A DNA stretch of 43,345 nucleotides, taken from Anaerolineae bacterium CG2_30_57_67 (GTDB lineage: Bacteria; Chloroflexota; Anaerolineae; Anaerolineales; Villigracilaceae). The stretch is taken from NCBI GenBank assembly GCA_001872455.1, contig MNXJ01000019.1, positions 1-43,345 of the forward strand, given 5' to 3'. Positions within the stretch are counted from its first letter, which is position 1, and each line of letters starts with the position of its first letter. The translations under genes were made by a program, and so were the position numbers. Shown piece after piece: positions 40,914 to 43,345 of this stretch. Under the pieces are notes generated by a model. It was not told where the DNA came from, did not search any database, and was given only the letters and a program-made list of their open reading frames with translations.

Positions 40914-42968
40914 CTAAGGATTTGAGATACCTGCCAGTTGGGTCTCCATCTCAGTTGGCGAATTGACTGGCTGCAAACAAACAAATCCTTGACACACATA
41001 AGCTGTTGGAAGATCATTCACTAAAGGTCTATCCTTCAGCAAGGCTGGCGCATCCGGCTCCGGCGGGTAATTGGAAATCGCAGTTACCTGTCGGGGCCGG
41101 AACTTTTTCCAGATGGTATTTAACAATTCTTTGGTTTCGGTACGTTGAGAGTCACCGATAATTGCCACCTCACGAGTCGGACCGACAGCAAAATCAGCAG
41201 CGCACAACCACTGTGCAAAGGCAGTCGGATAGCGTAGCATCGCTTCATATACTGAGGAAAGCATCTTCTCGGTAAGGTCTTGCCATTCTATCCGATCTCC
41301 ATACGCTGTCAACTCAAGCAGAGCAGTAGCGGCGAGCGAATTCCCGGACGGAGTCGCATTATCTTGAATATCTTTCGGTCGCACAAGGAGTGTCTCGTGA
41401 TCGTCACGGGTGTCGAAAAAACCTCCATTGGGATCAACGAAGTGTTCGACCATTTCATCGGCGAGTTTCAAAGCCGAAAGATACCATTCCTTATTTGGGT
41501 CGGATTGGTACAACGCCAAAAGCGCCAAGATCAGACCGGCGTAATCTTCCAGATAGGCATTATGCTTTGCCTGTCCCTCCCGCCAGGATCGGTGGAGCCG
41601 ATCATTTGCATATAGATTACTCAACAAGAATCGTGCGTTTCGAATGGAAACTTGAAGATAATCCTGCCTATTTAGATAACGCCCAGCCTCTGCGAATGCC
41701 TTGAGCATTAGAGAATTCCACATCACCAGTACTTTGTTATCGGTGGCAGGACGGATGCGTGAACTTCTTGCTTCTAAAAGTCTTGCGTGACATTTGGATA
41801 ATTTCTGCCAAAGTACTTCTTGCTCCATTTTGAAGCGGGCTGAGAGCGTGGAATCATCCAGAGCACGTTGCAGGATGGTTTTACCTTCCCAGTTCCCAGA
41901 TGGGGTAATGCCATAGGCAGCTTTGAAATAGTCGAAATCTGATCCGAGCACTTCTTCGAGTTCCTCTGATGTCCAGATATAGAATTTCCCTTCATCACCT
42001 TCCGAGTCTGCATCCAAACTACTGAAAAATCCACCTTCTGAATGGGTTAATTCGCGCAGGACAAAATCCAGCGTCTCCTCGCAAACCCTGCGATAGTCGG
42101 TATTGCCAGTGACCAAGTACCCATGTAGATATGCCAGGGCTAACTGGGCGTTATCATATGTCATTTTTTCAAAGTGAGGCGTTCTCCAAAAATTATCGAC
42201 GCTATAACGGGAAAAACCGCCGCCGACTACATCATACATTCCACCACGGGACATGGCGCTTAATGCATGAGTGACAGTCTTAATTATTTGTTCACGTTGA
42301 GCTGTATCAGTAGCTGCTCGGCGTAAAAGAAATTCGATGGTCATGGGTTGCGGAAACTTCGGCGCCGAGCCCCAACCTCCATATCCCCAATCGTAAGAAT
42401 CGAGCAGATTCTTTATCGCTGCTTCGAGAACTTCTGTGGTTAATTCATTTCTATTCTCAGGTTTGTGAATAGGTGGGCGAATATGTTCGAAGACTTCATT
42501 GCCAACTCGATCCACTTCCTGAACATCTTCACGCCATGCTTTGGCAATACTACTTAAGACTTCTTTGAAGGATGGCATGTTGTAGCGTCGAATAGGCGGA
42601 AAGTATGTGCCGGCAAAAAAAGGACGCAAGTCGGGTGTGAGGAAGACAGACATAGGCCAGCCACCAGAGCCGGTCATGGCGACTGTCGCTTGCATATATA
42701 TTCCATCTATATCTGGACGTTCTTCTCGGTCTACTTTGATACTAATAAATTCCTGATTCATCAGTAAAGCGGTTTCAGGATCTTCGAAACTTTCCTCCCT
42801 CATGCGGTGGCACCAATGACAGGCAGCATAACCAATACTAAGGAAAATGGGTTTGCTTTCCAATCTGGCTTTAGCTAGTGCCTCTTCCCCCCACGGATAC
42901 CAATTTACAGGATTGTTCGAGTGCTGAAGCAGGTAAGGGGAATTTTCCGAGACAAGTTGGTTAGGCAT
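40914..42968 (-). CDS. Thioredoxin-domain protein, YyaL/SSP411 (DUF255) family
   Basis: 684 residues, full length. The N-terminal thioredoxin-like domain (about 1-170) has C-H-W-C-H near 50-54 and D-R-E-E-R-P-D; an (alpha/alpha)6 barrel like N-acylglucosamine 2-epimerase follows, with [15 protein letters not shown] and S-L-D-A-D-S-E-G. The family's function is unsettled. The DNA is clearly AT-richer than the truncated copy beside it and most neighbours, which suggests transfer. GAGG lies before the ATG; TATAAT is on the minus strand at 43010-43015. Confidence 0.88.
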   Translation of the reverse strand: MPNQLVSENSPYLLQHSNNPVNWYPWGEEALAKARLESKPIFLSIGYAACHWCHRMREESFEDPETALLMNQEFISIKVDREERPDIDGIYMQATVAMTGSGGWPMSVFLTPDLRPFFAGTYFPPIRRYNMPSFKEVLSSIAKAWREDVQEVDRVGNEVFEHIRPPIHKPENRNELTTEVLEAAIKNLLDSYDWGYGGWGSAPKFPQPMTIEFLLRRAATDTAQREQIIKTVTHALSAMSRGGMYDVVGGGFSRYSVDNFWRTPHFEKMTYDNAQLALAYLHGYLVTGNTDYRRVCEETLDFVLRELTHSEGGFFSSLDADSEGDEGKFYIWTSEELEEVLGSDFDYFKAAYGITPSGNWEGKTILQRALDDSTLSARFKMEQEVLWQKLSKCHARLLEARSSRIRPATDNKVLVMWNSLMLKAFAEAGRYLNRQDYLQVSIRNARFLLSNLYANDRLHRSWREGQAKHNAYLEDYAGLILALLALYQSDPNKEWYLSALKLADEMVEHFVDPNGGFFDTRDDHETLLVRPKDIQDNATPSGNSLAATALLELTAYGDRIEWQDLTEKMLSSVYEAMLRYPTAFAQWLCAADFAVGPTREVAIIGDSQRTETKELLNTIWKKFRPRQVTAISNYPPEPDAPALLKDRPLVNDLPTAYVCQGFVCLQPVNSPTEMETQLAGISNP

Positions 42969-43009
42969 AGAATACCTCTATGAGTAAATTCAAAAAGAAC
43001 TTATGGAAG

Positions 43010-43015
43010 ATTATA
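43010..43015 (-). promoter_or_regulatory. -10 box of the intact YyaL-like gene
   Basis: TATAAT on the minus strand, start point near 43003, leader about 35 bases. No strong -35. Confidence 0.45.
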
Positions 43016-43095
43016 GCCCATGCTGATAAGCGGTAACTGATATTTCTTATGCAAGACTTAATTTCTGTAATAATATCGGGTGCTTATATCAGTAG

Positions 43096-43345
43096 CTGAT
43101 GTTACGCAGCAGGTGCGGAATCCGAGTAAAATTTGTACATGAACAAACAACACTTGGAACTATACACAGATTATTTGCTCAGCACATTTGGCTATGCAAC
43201 AGCAACAGGTCTTTCACGGATGGTTGAAGGGCAGGTTACTCATGACCAAATCACACGTTTTCTGTCGGCAGAAGAACTCACCTCAAAAGATTTATGGAGA
43301 CTTGTGAAACCGACAGTGCGCGAAGTGGAACAGGAGGATGCCGTT
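43096..43345 (+). mobile_element. Insertion sequence, left end (continues past the window)
   Basis: Begins with CTGATGTTACG, the same terminal repeat as the two MITE copies, and 18 bases (CTGATGTTACG, one variable base, AGCAGG) match copy 1. The transposase gene starts 43 bases inside. Confidence 0.7.
43139..43345 (+). CDS. Transposase, N-terminal part (DDE type, IS701/IS4-like)
   Basis: 69 codons, open at the right edge. It begins M-N-K-Q-H-L-E-L-Y-T-D-Y-L-L-S and contains A-T-A-T-G-L-S-R-M-V-E-G and D-Q-I-T-R-F-L-S, followed by K-D-L-W-R-L-V-K-P-T-V-R-E-V-E. This matches my memory of the N-terminus of IS701/IS4-type transposases; the catalytic DDE core is outside the window. Family name is moderately sure, transposase identity more so. 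Confidence 0.75.
   Translation, partial: MNKQHLELYTDYLLSTFGYATATGLSRMVEGQVTHDQITRFLSAEELTSKDLWRLVKPTVREVEQEDAV

Noticed and set aside
1-43345. tRNA or rRNA genes
   Set aside because: No cloverleaf or rRNA-like stretch was recognised on either strand by eye.

Overview
The window looks like chromosomal DNA of a monoderm, probably anaerobic or facultative bacterium of the phylum Chloroflexota, most likely an Anaerolineae-type member. This is an inference: there is no rRNA or other marker gene. It rests on the style of the lipoproteins, two secreted proteins ending in an R-I-Y-L-P-type tail, a ParB-like/universal-stress fusion protein, and a moderately GC-rich genome with dispersed palindromic repeats.

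Layout. 1-2178 (minus): two small lipoproteins and a secreted seven-repeat FG-GAP beta-propeller. 2298-7358 (plus, except cspA): cysteine desulfurase and MnmA (sulfur relay to tRNA), a small membrane protein, divergent cspA, then TrmI, a TPR/zinc-ribbon protein and a CoA-type Nudix hydrolase. 7409-10308 (minus): L25, a tail-anchored solenoid-like protein, a PIG-L deacetylase and a methyltransferase. 10415-15938 (plus): hisS followed without a gap by a complete D-alanylation operon in the order dltD-dltC-dltX-dltA-dltB. 16182-29544 (minus): a 13-kb sugar block. It runs from a ROK regulator with a consensus promoter and operator through a FucI/AraA-like isomerase, a binding protein, two permeases, a GH31 glycosidase, a transaldolase-like enzyme, a TauE/SafE exporter and an M24-like protein to an aldehyde:ferredoxin oxidoreductase with a MoaD/ThiS partner. 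29919-33607 (plus): MalY/PatB aminotransferase, an SDR, and the stress-protein fusion. 33997-37555: a 7-TM protein, a Ser/Thr kinase with TPR tail and tpiA. 37917-42968 (minus): a secreted FnIII-like protein and two YyaL/DUF255 genes, one truncated. The right edge enters an insertion sequence at about 43096.

How the genes may work together. The isomerase + transaldolase + GH31 + TauE/SafE + ABC combination resembles the transaldolase route of sulfoquinovose breakdown (sulfo-TAL), where a sulfonated C3 product must leave the cell. Here an AOR-type enzyme, instead of a classical aldehyde dehydrogenase, could oxidise the aldehyde. This is a hypothesis; the GH31 protein itself looks closer to YicI-type alpha-xylosidases than to known sulfoquinovosidases. 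The dlt operon, including the tiny DltX, implies D-alanylation of some cell-surface polymer.

Mobile DNA. Two short elements (33774-33948, 37724-37857) share their terminal inverted repeat with the left end of the IS at 43096 and look like its non-autonomous derivatives. A different 80-bp palindromic element sits twice in tandem inside the ABC transporter operon, each copy bounded by CTAG. Several plus-strand genes start 6-8 bases after a TATAAT-like box, suggesting leaderless transcripts.
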